The notes beneath the pieces were generated by a model. It worked only from the letters and a program-made list of their open reading frames with translations, was not told the origin of the DNA and did no database searches. Shown here piece after piece: positions 44,470-56,986 of a DNA stretch of 64,000 bases. The position numbers and the translations under genes were made by a program. Position 1 is the first letter of the stretch. Every line of letters starts with the position of its first letter. Source of the DNA: Mycoplasma sp. Ms02 (GTDB taxonomy: Bacteria > Bacillota_I > Bacilli_A > Mycoplasmatales > Metamycoplasmataceae). The stretch lies in NCBI RefSeq assembly GCF_019720735.1, contig NZ_CP081302.1:620001-684000 (forward strand), in the 5' to 3' direction.

Positions 44470-45507
44470 ATGAATCGTAAAAGATTAGATGAACTTTTTG
44501 CTTCGTTAAACGTTGAAGCAATTATTTCAGAAGCACCACAAACAAGATTATGATATGCAGGCGTTAAAACAACTGATGGTTTAATTGTTATTGAAAAAGA
44601 TAAAGCAACCTTATTTGTTGACGGAAGATATATCGAATACGCTCAAAACAACGCTAAAAATGTTGAAGTAGTTCTAAACTCAGGAAACTCTGTTGCTCAA
44701 TGATTTGCAAACAGAGCTCTAAAATCAATCGCCCTTGAAAGCAACTACTTAGTTAAAGATTGAGAAAACAGAATCATGAAACTAACTGCAGCACAGGAAG
44801 TTAAGTGATTCGATGGTCAAGAATTAAGAATTGTAAAAGACGAACAAGAAATTGCTAAACTACAAAAAGCAATTGACATTTCATTAAAATCATATGACCA
44901 ATTAATGGAATGAATCAAACCAGGAATGACAGAAAAAGAGGTCGCAGCTTACCTAAACTATTTATTAAAAGTTAACGGATGTCAAAAAGAAGGATTCACT
45001 GAAATCATTGCTTCAGGTGCATCTTCTGCTGAGCCTCACCATTCACCAACAGATAAACTTATCGAAGCTAACTCATTACTAAAAGTCGACTTTGGTGGTG
45101 AATACGACGGATATACAGCTGATATTACAAGAACAACAATCCTTGGTGGAAAAGAAAATGCTAAAGATCCTAAAATGGTTGAAATTCTAGAAATCGTTGA
45201 AGAAGCAGCAAGATTGGGACGTGAAGCTGTTAAACCAGGAGTTTCAGGTGCTGACATCGACAAAATCTGTCGTGATTATATTGAATCCAAAGGTTATGGT
45301 GATTATTTTGTGCACTCAACGGGACACGGTTTAGGGGTAGATGTTCATGAATTACCAAGCGTTTCAAGAGCTTCAGTAAAACCTCTTGAACCAGGAATGG
45401 TGATTACAGTGGAGCCAGGAATTTATATCGAAAGACTTGGTGGAGCAAGAATTGAAGACGATGTTTTAGTCACAGAAAACGGTCATATCGTATTATCTAG
45501 AAAATAA
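44470..45507 (+). CDS. pepP: Xaa-Pro aminopeptidase (M24 family)
   Basis: Metallo-aminopeptidase that removes N-terminal residues preceding proline; it complements Pip in peptide use. The 345-residue protein has an N-terminal creatinase-like domain and a pita-bread domain with all five metal ligands: Asp207, Asp218, His286, Glu315 and Glu329. ATG 44470 has AAAGGAG 6 nt upstream. About five TGA Trp codons lie in the N-terminal half. The symbol reflects family membership; pepQ-type specificity is not excluded. Confidence 0.92.
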
Positions 45508-45517
45508 GAAAATGCCC

Positions 45518-45548
45518 TAAAAAAAGCCAATTTATGGCTTTTTTTCTG
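45518..45548 (+). terminator. Terminator of the M24 aminopeptidase gene
   Basis: AAAAGCCA/TGGCTTTT hairpin with T-run. Confidence 0.8.
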
Positions 45549-45605
45549 TTTTTAAATTCTCTATAAAGTGATAAAATTAAAATACAAAATTAAAGAGAGG
45601 GAAAG

Positions 45606-45962
45606 ATGAGTCACTATCGGAAATACACAATTCTATCAATTGCTACCTTTTTCGTAGTGATTTTTGCCATTTGCATGATGACTATATCTTTCATTAATAA
45701 GTCAAATAAAAATGCAAGTACCTCAGTAATTGCCATTATCGGCATTATCGCAGTTATAGTTGCTGTGCTATTTATTTTGTTAAACCTTGTGTCATTGGTC
45801 TTATCAGTGATGGATGCAATCAACAGAGGATTTAATAGCTTACCTAGTTATTACTTCCTTGCGCTATTGTTACAAATTATTTTATTCGGGTTTCTATTTC
45901 AAGCCTTTCTGAACTACAGATTAGGCAAAGAGATTGAAGCAGAAGAATTTAAAAAGGCTTAA
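45606..45962 (+). CDS. Small membrane protein of unknown function
   Basis: 118 residues with three predicted membrane helices (about 10-30, 40-68, 80-102) and a short charged C-terminus (GKEIEAEEFKK). GAGAGGGAAAG precedes the ATG. It has no Trp and no recognised family. It lies alone before the opp operon, separated by a terminator. Confidence 0.75.
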   Translation: MSHYRKYTILSIATFFVVIFAICMMTISFINKSNKNASTSVIAIIGIIAVIVAVLFILLNLVSLVLSVMDAINRGFNSLPSYYFLALLLQIILFGFLFQAFLNYRLGKEIEAEEFKKA

Positions 45963-45965
45963 AAA

Positions 45966-46002
45966 TAAAAAGTGCAACAAGTAATTTGATGCACTTTTTT
46001 CA
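45966..46002 (+). terminator. Terminator upstream of the opp operon
   Basis: AAAAGTGCA/TGCACTTTT hairpin with T-run. oppB starts only 20 nt later, so some opp transcription may come from read-through; no separate promoter is obvious. Confidence 0.7.
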
Positions 46003-46021
46003 ATTTATGTAAAGGAGATTT

Positions 46022-47068
46022 ATGAGAAATTTATTGAAAAAACATGAAATTGTTGAAAACAATTATGTTTCTTTTGATGGTGAATTAGGTAGAGAAAAAT
46101 CAGTCCTGCAAAAACTTTTCAACTTTGAATCACCACTATTAAAAGCTTCTTGAAGATTTGCAAAGATCATTCTTGAGTTTTTCGCAATTGGATTCATCGT
46201 TATTGCTATTACATTCTTTTTAGTTAACTCAATTCCTGGTGATACAGGGGTTGAATCAGGTCTAACAGAGGCTGGTAAAGCAGCAATTAGAAAAGAGCTA
46301 GGACTAGACTTACCAATCCTTGAAAGATTCGGAATTTACTTAAAGAACTTATTTAAAGGAGATTTCGGTGTTTCGTTATCTGTTTTCCAAAGAAAGCCAA
46401 TTAATGACTTCATCTGAGACAGATTATTCAGAAGTTTATACGTTGGTTTATGATCTGTTTGTTTAACAGTCGGAATTGGTGTGCCAATCGGTGTTTATGT
46501 TGGTAAAAACCCAGATGGAATTGTTGACAACGTTACAACATTAATCATTTCAGTGTTTTCAAGTGTACCTTCACTAATTTTTGCGATTTTACTTTTATTC
46601 GTAGGTCGTTCAGTGGGTCTGCCATATATCTTTGATCAACAAAACTTTGCAACATGAATCCTGCCAGGGATAGCACTATCGCTTGGTTCGACAATTGTTT
46701 ACATTAGATACATCAGAACAGAATTAAACCGTGAATTAAACTCAATGCACTCAAAATTCTGTTACTTAAAAGGTGTTACAAAATCAAGATTTGTTTGAAG
46801 ACACGCCCTAAAACCATCATTATTCCCGATCGCAACTTTCTTCCCAGGTGTTGTGCTTGGTTCATTCGTTGGTTCAATTTTTATTGAAAGAATTTTCTTT
46901 ATTACAGGTAGTGGTAACATTCTTTTCTCAGCTGTTACATCAAAAGACTATAACATCATCTTATTCCAAGTTATCTTCTTCTCGCTATTAACAATACTTT
47001 CATATACATTGCGTGATATTCTATATGAAATCATTGACCCAAGAATTAGAAGAAAGGGAGGAAGATAA
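46022..47068 (+). CDS. oppB: Oligopeptide ABC transporter permease OppB
   Basis: 348 residues, six membrane helices, with the conserved N-terminal NSIPGD element and the cytoplasmic EAA-like loop (YIRYIRTELNRELNSMH). Residues LGLDLPILERFGIYLKNLF match OppB/DppB closely. AAAGGAG precedes ATG 46022. First gene of the opp operon; oppC begins 1 nt after its stop codon. Confidence 0.95.
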
Positions 47069-47069
47069 T

Positions 47070-48053
47070 ATGGCTAAAAGATTTTTATCTAAATCATCAA
47101 AGACAATTGCTGAAAATTATCTTGACGGAGCACCAAACCCAATAACAAGCCCTTTTAACTACCAAAGTTGAAAATTAATTGGTAAAGTTCTTGAAGTTCA
47201 CGAAAATGCATACTTAAGAACACCACTAAGTCCTTCAAAACAGTTTTTCAACAGATACAGTAGAAGTTGAAGTGGGATTTTCGGTTTTGTGTTCTTAATG
47301 GCGATTTTCTTACTTACATTCATTTTCCCTTTAATTTGAACTGATACTTCAGCAAGTAATGATGCCTCAAAAAACTCATTACCTCCATTTACAGAAGGTC
47401 ATATCCTAGGTACTACAAATAAAGGATTAGACTTTTGAACAATTATTTGACATGGTTTAAGATACTCGTTCGCACTTGCCTTTGTTGTTACGGCAATCGA
47501 GGTTTGCATCGGTTTAACAATGGGTATTCTGATGGGTCACTTCAACTGATTTGACAAAATTTTCACATTCTTAATCAAGATCATGTCGGTTATTCCAACG
47601 ATCATCATCTTGATCTTAATCACAATCGTTATTAGCCCTTCTTTCTGAGTTATGGCAGCAGCCCTGAGCTTAACAAGTTGAACAGGTATGGCTAACCAAA
47701 TTCGTGCTCAAGTTAAAAGAGCTAAAAACTTTGAATGAATTGCTGCTTCAAAAGTACTAGCAACTCCAACTTATAAAATCTTACTTTCATACATCCCTGT
47801 AATCATCCCAATTTTGGTAACACAGTTAGTTTTCTCAATTCCTGGTGTTATCTTAAGTGAAACTTCACTAGCGTTCATTGGTCTTTCTATTCCTGACTCA
47901 ATCACACTAGGGGCTTTAATTAACGACGGAATCGCAAACTTCCTAGTTACACCTCGTTACGTTCTGTTCCCTGCTGGTTTATTGATCGTTATTACAACAA
48001 GCGTTCAGTTAATAGGATCTGCAATTCAAATGAGCTTATTCAAACAAAGATAG
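47070..48053 (+). CDS. oppC: Oligopeptide ABC transporter permease OppC
   Basis: 327 residues with an extended soluble N-terminus, then six membrane helices. It has the typical segment HILGTTNKGLDFWT (family: HPLGTDxxGRD) and the EAA loop AQVKRAKNFEWIAASKVL. GGGAGGAAG lies upstream inside the end of oppB. Many TGA Trp codons. Confidence 0.95.
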
Positions 48054-48062
48054 GAGCGTTTT

Positions 48063-49397
48063 ATGTCACAAAAATATTACACTGAAAAAACAAGACCAAA
48101 CAAGATCGTAAAACGTCCTGTTAGAGAAGGTCAAGAGGCAATGCTAAATGCCTATCCCGAAAAAGAGGCTTTAGTTGAAATTAGAGGTTTAGACATTGAA
48201 TACGGTTCTGGATTTAAAAAATTCAGAGCCATTAACGATTTAAACTTAAACATCTACAAAGGAGAAGTTCTCGGTCTAGTAGGTGAATCGGGTTCAGGTA
48301 AATCAACAACTGGTAGAGCAGTTGTAGGTCTAACTCCATACTCACGTGGTCACATCAAACTTGGTGACGTTATTGTTCCTAAAGTCATGAAACGTGGATT
48401 AAAGTTCGGTAAGAAATTAGCCGAATACAAAAGAACTTTGAACTACATGGCAAACAAAGTTCAAATGATTTTACAAGATCCTTCTAACTCACTTAACCCA
48501 AACATCAACATCGAAAAAATCGTTTCTGAAGGTTTGGATAACTTAAAAATCTCTAAGCAAGTATATTTAAGCGATTTAGATCAATCAATTACACGTAAAT
48601 TTATTGAACTTTATGGTGAAGATAAATTCGTTGAAATTACAAGTACAAAACTTGAAAAAGCTTATGAAGCTGCCGAAAGCCGTAGCGAACTAAATGATCA
48701 AGTTTTAATTAAAATTAAAAACTTTGTACAAAGCACAAATGACAATCTTGAAAATGCAAAAACAATGCTTGATTTAATTGCAAAAGTTGATCAGGACAAA
48801 GAGCAAGCAAAAAACAAATCAGAAAAAGAAATCAAGAAAATGCTGATTATTGACATGTTAAAACAAGTAGGTCTTGATGAGTCAATTCTGCAAAGATATC
48901 CACTTGAGTTCTCAGGGGGACAACAACAACGGATTGGTATTTCTCGTTCAATCGTATTAAGACCAAAAATCTTAGTTGCTGATGAACCAATTTCTGCTTT
49001 GGACGTTTCGATTCAAGCACAAGTTGTTAACATTTTCAACGAGCTTAAAGAAAGATATAAATTAACTATTCTGTTTATTGCTCACGACTTAAGAATGGTT
49101 GAATACATCTCAGATAGAATTGCTGTTATTTACAAAGGTGTGCTATTAGAAGTAGGACCAACAGAAGAGATCATCAAAAATCCTCTTCACCCTTACACAA
49201 AGAGCTTACTTGATGCCGTTCCTTCAATTGAAAGTAAAAAAGGATCTCTGATCGGTTTTGTTTACAATTCAGGAATGCACAAATACACCAAAGATATCCA
49301 ACCAGTTTGAAATGATTTAGGAAACAAACACTTTGTTCTTGGTACTAAACAAGAAATTGAAAAATGAAAAAACAATGATTATTCACCAAATAAATAG
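48063..49397 (+). CDS. oppF: Oligopeptide ABC transporter ATP-binding protein, OppF-like
   Basis: 444 residues. Walker A GESGSGKST is at 74-82, signature FSGGQQQR at 283-290 and Walker B ILVADE at 303-308. OppF traits are STTGR after Walker A, VQMILQDPSNSLNPN, DEPISALDVSIQAQVVN and the C-terminal NPLHPYTKSLLDAVP. It is longer than usual because an insert of about 95 Lys/Glu-rich residues (about 165-262) lies between the Q-loop and the signature. Mycoplasma annotations often call the first ATPase of this operon oppD; sequence favours OppF. The protein continues 28 residues past a TGA at 49308. Confidence 0.9.
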
Positions 49398-49402
49398 GAG
49401 GT

Positions 49403-50743
49403 ATGATGAAACAAGAAAATAGAGGCTACTCTAAGATGTATGCAAAACCAATTAAAATTGAAAACAAGCATACATATAAAGAACTAAAAGACACATTTCA
49501 ACATGCACCTAAAAGATCAATGTTTACAAATTTACAACAAAGAATCCAATCATTAAAAACAAAATATACTTCAGGAAATAAGGCTAAACACTTTGATGAG
49601 TTTGCCAAAAACGCCAAAGTAGAAACAGTTTTTGGTCAACCAACAAGAGTTGCTGCCGAAATTGAAAACATTCACTTATCGTTCTTGAACCCAGCTAATC
49701 CAAAAGAAAAAAACGTTGTTCTGCGTGGAACAAGCTTAAAAATCTACGAAGGATATGTTCATTCAATCATTGGTGAATCTGGTTCAGGTAAGTCAGTTAT
49801 TACTTCCTTACTTTATGGTCTAACAGGTAAAAACTCTGTTATTGACTATGGAAAAATTAAACTTTTTAACAACGAAGTACAGGATTTTACTTTCTTCGAC
49901 TGAGAATACAACAAACTTCGTGGAGTAGTTGTTTCAGCTGTTTTCCAAAACCCAATGTCAATTTTAGATCCGACAATGAAAGTTGGTAAACAAATTACTG
50001 AAGGTTTACTTATTAACAAAGTTGCAAAAAGCAAAAAAGAAGCTCGCGACATTGCAATTGAATACTTAACGATTACTAAAATCAACAATCCAGAAAAAGT
50101 TATGGAAGCCTATCCACACGAACTTTCAGGGGGAATGATTCAACGGATCGCGATTGCTGCCGTTGTTTCTCTAAAACCTAAAATTCTTGTTATGGACGAA
50201 CCAACTACTGCTCTTGACCCTACTGTTCAAGCTCTTGTACTTGATATCGTTCGTGAACTACAAGAAAAACTAAGAATTTCAATCGTTTTCATCACCCACG
50301 ACTTAGGAGTTGTTGCTTCGATTAGTGATTTCATTAGCATTATGTATGCAGGGCAAATCATTGAATCAGGAACTAAAGAGGAAATTCTAGAGTTCCCACA
50401 ACACCCTTATTCATGAGGTCTTATTATGTCGATGCCTGATTTTAACCATGGTGAAAAACTTACAACAATCCGTGGTTCAGTTCCTTCTTCGCTAAATAAG
50501 ATTGAAGGAGATGCCTTTGCAATTAGAAACGATTACGCCTTAGGTATTGATTTAGTTGAAGAGCCTGCAATGTATCAAATTAGTGACACTCACTTTGTTA
50601 AGAGTGCCCTACTCGATGATCAAGCAGAATCTTATCAACCACCACGTTTAATTCAAAAAATGTGAAAAAAATACATTGACAAACAAAACGCAATTCACAA
50701 CACACAAGTAAAAGGAGCATATAATGAAAAAACTGAAAAATAG
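49403..50743 (+). CDS. oppD: Oligopeptide ABC transporter ATP-binding protein, OppD-like
   Basis: 446 residues. Walker A GESGSGKSV is at 124-132, signature LSGGMIQR at 241-248 and Walker B ILVMDE at 261-266. OppD traits are FQNPMSILDPTMKVGKQITE, DEPTTALDPTVQA and PQHPYSWGLIMSMP. It has an unusual N-terminal extension of about 85 residues before the ATPase fold. AGGAGGT lies 2-5 nt from two adjacent ATGs (49403, 49406). The 3' end overlaps the start of the giant exported protein gene by 20 nt. Confidence 0.9.
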
Positions 50744-53700
50744 TCATAAATATGGTATTGCTTCACTTTCGTTTATCGCTTCTTTTGCAATTGCAATGGG
50801 ATCAATTGCCCTTTTTACTAAAAACTCAGATGAAGTAAAAGGTGCCAAAAATGCTGAGGAGCATAATCTTGTCAATACATTTATTAACGTTCGTAGCCAA
50901 AAACCAAAATTAAGATTTTTAGACAGAACTAAAACTCAGCAACTTGCAAGCATGGACGTTGAAAAAGATGCAGAACTAGAAACAGTTTTAAAAGGTCAAA
51001 ACGGATCTGTTTCATACGATAACTATTTTGAGTCCTTCTATACAGAAAACGGCTTCCTTCCAATTTTGGAAGTTGATTACGGTTCATTTAAGTTTTACAA
51101 CGAATATCTTGAAGCTGTATCACCAAAAGAATTCTTTGATTTTACAGATTGATTCGTTAAAAACGTTTCATGAGGACCTGAAATGGTTACTCTTAAATCT
51201 TTCAGCATTGTTAAAGGGGTTGAAAGAAACGGTAACTCAATTACCCTTGGTGCTCACGCCAACACAAATAAAGAAGATCAAACAATTCGTTTCTTCCCTG
51301 ATGCCTTCTTTGGTTCATTATCAATGTACTCTGAAATCGGTGGTCAAGGAAATGCTGACGATGCCCTACTTTACAAAATCAACAACAAAACAATTGGTTT
51401 TGATGAAGTAAAAACTGCAGTAGAAAGCACAGCTCTTTTAAACTCAAGAGAAAACGATAAAGCTGATGCTTCATCTAAAGTTTCATTTAGAAACTTAACA
51501 CTAGCTCATAAACTAATTAACAAACACGTATATTTCTACGAAATGGACGATATCTTCTTTGGTAATAATCCAAAAAATGGTTTAGACAAAATGATTATTT
51601 TAGCTTCTTCACAAAAAGAAGCTCATGAAAAAATTGATCGAATTTTCAAAGAAACTTATAAACATTCTGAAAATCCACCAATTTCACCATTTATCGACGA
51701 CATCAAAGAATACAGAGTTAACTATGTTGCAGCAGGAACGTATGATCAGTTATCAAAAGATTCTAAAATTTCAAAAGATTTACTTTCAATCGATTCAATT
51801 CCAGAAGAAAGTGATCCAAACTACAGATTTTATGTTCAAAGTGGAAACAAAAAACCTAAACGTTTAGTTATTTCGCTAAGAGAACTAGATGGACCTTTAA
51901 CTAAGTTCGCTGAAATTTACGATTACGACTACTCTGTAGGAGCATTAACGCAGCTAAGTGAATTAGGGGAATTACAAACAGAAGGTCTTGTTCACTTCCT
52001 TGATTACTACAACATTGCTGGACTTCTCAAAAAAGATTTTACTTTCTATCAAGTTTTACCAGAAGAAGAATTACCAGGAAGTACAACTGTTGTAGATTTA
52101 AATAATCCAGATCTTGAATATAGCTTCAAATTCAACGAAATTGACTTATTGTCAGAAGTTAAAGACTACAGCAAAGAAAACTTAAGAAACGTTCGTGTTA
52201 CAGATATTTCAGTTGAAAACGGTGTATTAAACTTAGAATTTACCGAAGTTGTTTCTTCAGATGAAGAACAACCAAGAAAATACGTTTATAGAATTGATTC
52301 AAAAAACTATTCTTCAAGCGAATACAAATTCTTTGAAGGATTCATGAGAAGTCAAAAGTACAAAAAACTTTATGACCCTTACACAATTAAATTAGTCGAA
52401 GATTACAAAGATTCAAACGGAAACTCAATTCAGAAATACGGCTTATTTGCAAGCGTTTATGAAAACCTTATTAGAGAATTAGAGCAAAAAATGCCATATC
52501 TTCTTTCTGATAAAAACGGTCTTCATATCGAAAGAGTTTTAAATGAAAAAGGTTACTTTGATTATAAAGTTGTAGATGGACCTTACCGTGGATTATCAAC
52601 AGATGACACAATCGGACTTTGAGCGATTCTAAAACTTTCTGATCCTGAATTCAAGAGTATGTCAAGCGACTTCTTGAGATTCGTTGGAGCCCATGAATAT
52701 GGACACCACATCACTTTATCAGCAGCAGCTGATTTAGGAAACAAGGAGTATGACCCAGTTCTTTTAAGTGCCCAAAACCCACGTTCATCAACTGTTATTA
52801 ACAACTTCTGAAACCCAATTGCACTGAGAAATTTCCTAGACGCTAGAACTCACTTAGATTTAAGAACTTCTAACGTTTACGAAAAAGGTGAAGCCTTTAA
52901 AAATCAAAAAGGCTCATTTAACAACTATGGATTCCCTACTAAAGACGGTTCATACGTTTATGAAACAGCAACTGATATTTGAGGAACAGATAAAACAGGC
53001 GATGTAATTCCCGAAATTATTGATAACAAAGAAAGACGTTTTGTTCAAGACTGAAAAGGGATTCAAGAAGCTCTTAAAGCGAGAAAAGAAAAATACAATC
53101 TTTCAGATGATGTTAAACTTTTCGATCTTTACACACTTAACGCGATCGACGAAGACTCAGGAACAATTAACCCTGGATTCTCAGGACCTTCTGAATACTT
53201 CTCTAAAAATGATGATGGTTCATATGAGTTCAAGAGATTCTCAATTGAGCAAATTGTTAAAGACCTTAAAGACGGCCAAGGAAATCAAATTCCATTTGAT
53301 GCTAAAAAACAATCATTCGCAATTTACAATAAACAACACTACTACACAAGAATGTTATTTGGTTTGAATCAACCCGAAATAATCAAAAAAGGTAAAGTGA
53401 TTAATTCATTAGAAGATATTACAGTAAACGACATTCTTTATAGAATAGGTACAATTCCAGTTACAGATTCAACTTCTTCGCTATCAACAGATAACGACGG
53501 AAAAGTTGGAGCCGAAATTCAAAAAATTAACAGCTACTTTAGACCAAACGAAACAAGCACAAATCCAAAAGGATTTAGTATCGCTATCGAGGAAATTGAA
53601 GGTGAAAAATACTTAAAAATTTCATACGGTTTAATTTACGACGTAGAATTTACGAACGTAAGAACTAAAACACTTTACTATAAATTAGTTGAAGAAGAAC

Positions 53701-56618
53701 ATCCGTTTGATAGTAGTAAAAAAATCAAAAATATTGTATTTGCTGAAGAGCTTACACAAAACGAAATTGCCGAAGCAGATGTTGATTACTACGTAAGAAA
53801 AAACTTAGTTAAAACTAAAGATAATACAGTATACCAACCTGCTCCAGTGTTGCGTCCGTTATCACTTGCTGAAAAAACAAAAATTGAAGAAAATGAAACA
53901 AAGTTCAATGAAAACATGAACAAGTTGATTTTTCAAAGATTCTCGATTTCAGGTTGAAACAGTGATGCAACATCTCTGAAACTAACTCCGTCATTTAATG
54001 TTAGATGAAACTTAATCGCAAGACTTTTAAACGACAAAGCCTTTGACTCAGAAGGTAACTTAAAAGACCAATTAATCAAGTATAGAGACTTTATTAATTC
54101 AAGAGATTATGAAAACGGTTCAACAACATATACAGAGGCCTGAAACACACCTGAACCAGCTGCTTACTTTGGACCTCAAAGAAAAGATAGTTTTGCCCTA
54201 TTAAACGGTCAAAAATCTGTTCAAGAGATGTTTAAATTTGAAGACGCTGAGTTAACTAAATACGCTGCTCAAGATTTCTTTAACAGAAACGTTGCAATTA
54301 GAATTAACTACACACCTGAATCATTCATGTTTGAAAGACTAATTGCTCAATACGTTTCTAACTTCGATAACAGAGGTACAGGTTCAAATATTCTCTACTT
54401 AAATAAAGACTTTATGCTTACAATCAACCCTGAAGCAGTCTTGGTTACACAATCTGATGAATCAATTAAGAGCCAAGAAAGTGTAGTTAAAAACGGATTT
54501 GTAAACTTATTTGGCTATAAACCAATGACAATCGGTGAATCAACAACAAAATTAGTTACAAAAGAATCAGGAGTTGAAGAATTTGTAAACACAGTAGTCG
54601 GTTCATTTGATAAAGAAGTACTTAAGGTTAAACAAAGCGATGATGAAGGATATGTTCTACCTTACTTATGAGCAAGTAACTTAAACGAATTATTACCAGC
54701 TCAAGCTTCAAATGCAACAAGAACAAAGTTTGCTATTAATGCAAAAGCTGACATCAATAACTCTGTAACAGGACTATTCAATGCGTTTGTCTTCAATAAA
54801 TACAACCCTGAAAAAACAAACAACGAATTACATATTATTCAATCATTAGGTGAGTTCTTTAAATTTGCATCAGTTGACTATGAAAAAGCAGTTGCAAAAG
54901 AAGACTCGAACGGAAACAAATATTTAGAATGAGATATTGATTACGTTGAAACTAAGATTGATTTATCTGAATTTGCCAAAAGATTAAAAAACTTCTTGGA
55001 AAACGAAAGCGACTTATTTTCAACAGCTGAAGAAAAAGAAGAACTATTATCTATAGTTTCTAACTTTGAGACAAATAAACAAAAAATTGCAAATATTGCT
55101 ATGGACAGATTTAGAAAATCTGCATATGCAAGATTCTCAAAAGTTATTCGTCTAAAAGATCAACAAAATTCACAATGAATCTTTGATAAAGACTTAGGTG
55201 TAAGCAGATTTAAACAAACTTTCATCGATGTGCTTAAAAAAGAAGATGGACCTCGTTCGCTATTTACATGAGAAGAGTTCCTTCCATACATGAAAAACTG
55301 ATACAAAGATCACAAGATTAACTTTGATAATACTGACACATTCGACGTGACACTTTTAGGGGAAGATAAGTTCTTTTCAACAGATGCGACTGTCGCAGGT
55401 GAAGATAAAAATTCAAATACAAAAGATTATGGAAGCTGAATTTGAAGAATTTTCAAAATGACAATTAACCCAACAGTGTCTTCTGATGTTGAAAACCTTG
55501 TTTCTACAAGAATTTCGACAGATACAGCATCATTCTTCTCTGATTATGCCTACAGTTTTGCAGAACAAATTAACCGTGACTTTTTACAAATCACTTATAC
55601 ACCTTCAAATAAAGACTTTGGTAACGCATTGCCTTATGTTACAGGGATAAACGAAGTTAATACAGGTCTTGAATACATGGTTGATGCTTCAAAAACACAG
55701 AAGTGAAAAGATAATGTTGTTAAAGCTGAAGACCTAGAAGCACTAATGAAAACTTCATTAAAAGAAATCATTACAGAGAACTACAACAAAGAAGTAAACA
55801 AAGGTCTTGACGTTCAAAAGAGTGTTCTAGCTCAAGAGTCAGGATTTAAAGAATTGAACGAGTTAACAAGTAGTTACTTCGGTGAACTAAGAACATTTAA
55901 CAACGGTTGATACAAAGATCGTTGAATGAAGAAAATGGTTGAGTGAGAACTTTATGACCAAAAAGGTAACGATTACGAAGACACAACTATTAGAATCAAA
56001 GACTTAAAAGGTGAAACTGTAACTTCACGTGCTCGTTCATTCTGAATTTACCACATTAAATCACTTGGTGTTGGTGATAGAAACATTTCAGGAATGTGAC
56101 GTGATGCTCAAAGAGATGCTGTAGCATTCTATGGTTACTTTGACAAAGAAAAAGCCCTACAAGAAGGTGCAAAATTAAAATACGTAGCCTTTGAAGATAC
56201 GCAATCTAAAGAATTAAGATACTTACCAGTAAACGTAGAAAACACAAACAACATGTTCTACTTTACAAAACAAGATCCAATCAATGCTGATATTTCAGCA
56301 ACTCCATACAAACATACACTTGAACAAGAAGAATACAAAGATAAAAATGGAAACCTAAGAACTGGTTTTGTAAGCTGAGTTTCTGATTATGCTTTAGTTT
56401 CAAAATATAGAAACAATCTATTATCTCCTGGACGTTCATACAGAGTGTTCTTTGCAGATGAAAACAAAAAAGAAATTGAAAATGGAGATTTAGGATCGTT
56501 CCAATCACTATCAGAAAACAGCAAACTTTACACACAAGCTCCATTAAGAATGGAAAAACAAGAAAATAATGGAAAAGTTGATGTCATCCTTCACGTTAAG
56601 GATCAATTCAACACTTAA
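50724..56618 (+). CDS. Giant exported PDxFFG protein with HExxHH metallopeptidase motif
   Basis: 1964 residues, with more than 25 TGA Trp codons. An N-terminal hydrophobic segment (about 12-32) without lipobox Cys acts as signal or anchor; the rest has no membrane helix, so it should be outside the cell. Residues 192-197 read PDAFFG, the hallmark of a mycoplasma family I know as PDxFFG protein. At 657-662 it has HEYGHH, in the context FVGAHEYGHHITLSAAADL, a canonical zincin site (HExxH), with NFWNPIALRNFLDARTH and a downstream ETATDIWGT as possible third-ligand regions. AAAAGGAG precedes ATG 50724. Its place inside the opp operon suggests it degrades proteins to peptides for uptake. Enzyme activity is inference. 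Confidence 0.8.
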
Positions 56619-56629
56619 TAAGGAGAGTC

Positions 56630-56977
56630 ATGAAATTAAAAAGTAATTTAGCAATCATCATCGGAGCTTCAGCTCTTGCTGGTGCTTCTGTTGCTGGTAC
56701 ATACTATGTTTTATCAAAAACCACAAACTCTTCTAACCAAGATAGTTTAAAAAACACAGCAAATTCGCTTTTAAAAGATGCTTCATCTGAATCTGCTTCA
56801 GGAATTAATTTATCTGTGTGCAACTGTCAATTAGGTTTAAATGAACATTACATTTATCAACATAATAATGTTTGAAAAAACAAAATTGATACTGTTTTAC
56901 AAAAATTAGTTGAAGGATCAAAACTTACACAAAGCGAAGAAGATTTAGTTAATAACTTAAAAAACATGAAAGGATAA
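56630..56977 (+). CDS. Small exported or anchored protein in the opp operon
   Basis: 115 residues. The N-terminal hydrophobic segment (about 7-28, AIIIGASALAGASVAGTYYV) has no lipobox Cys, so it is a signal anchor or a cleaved signal. The outer part is about 85 residues with CNC (about residues 64-66) as its only cysteines and a charged helical end. AAGGAGAG precedes the ATG. It lies 11 nt after the giant protein and 9 nt before the next lipoprotein gene. No family recognised; it might be a partner of the giant protein. Confidence 0.7.
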
Positions 56978-56986
56978 GAAACAACA

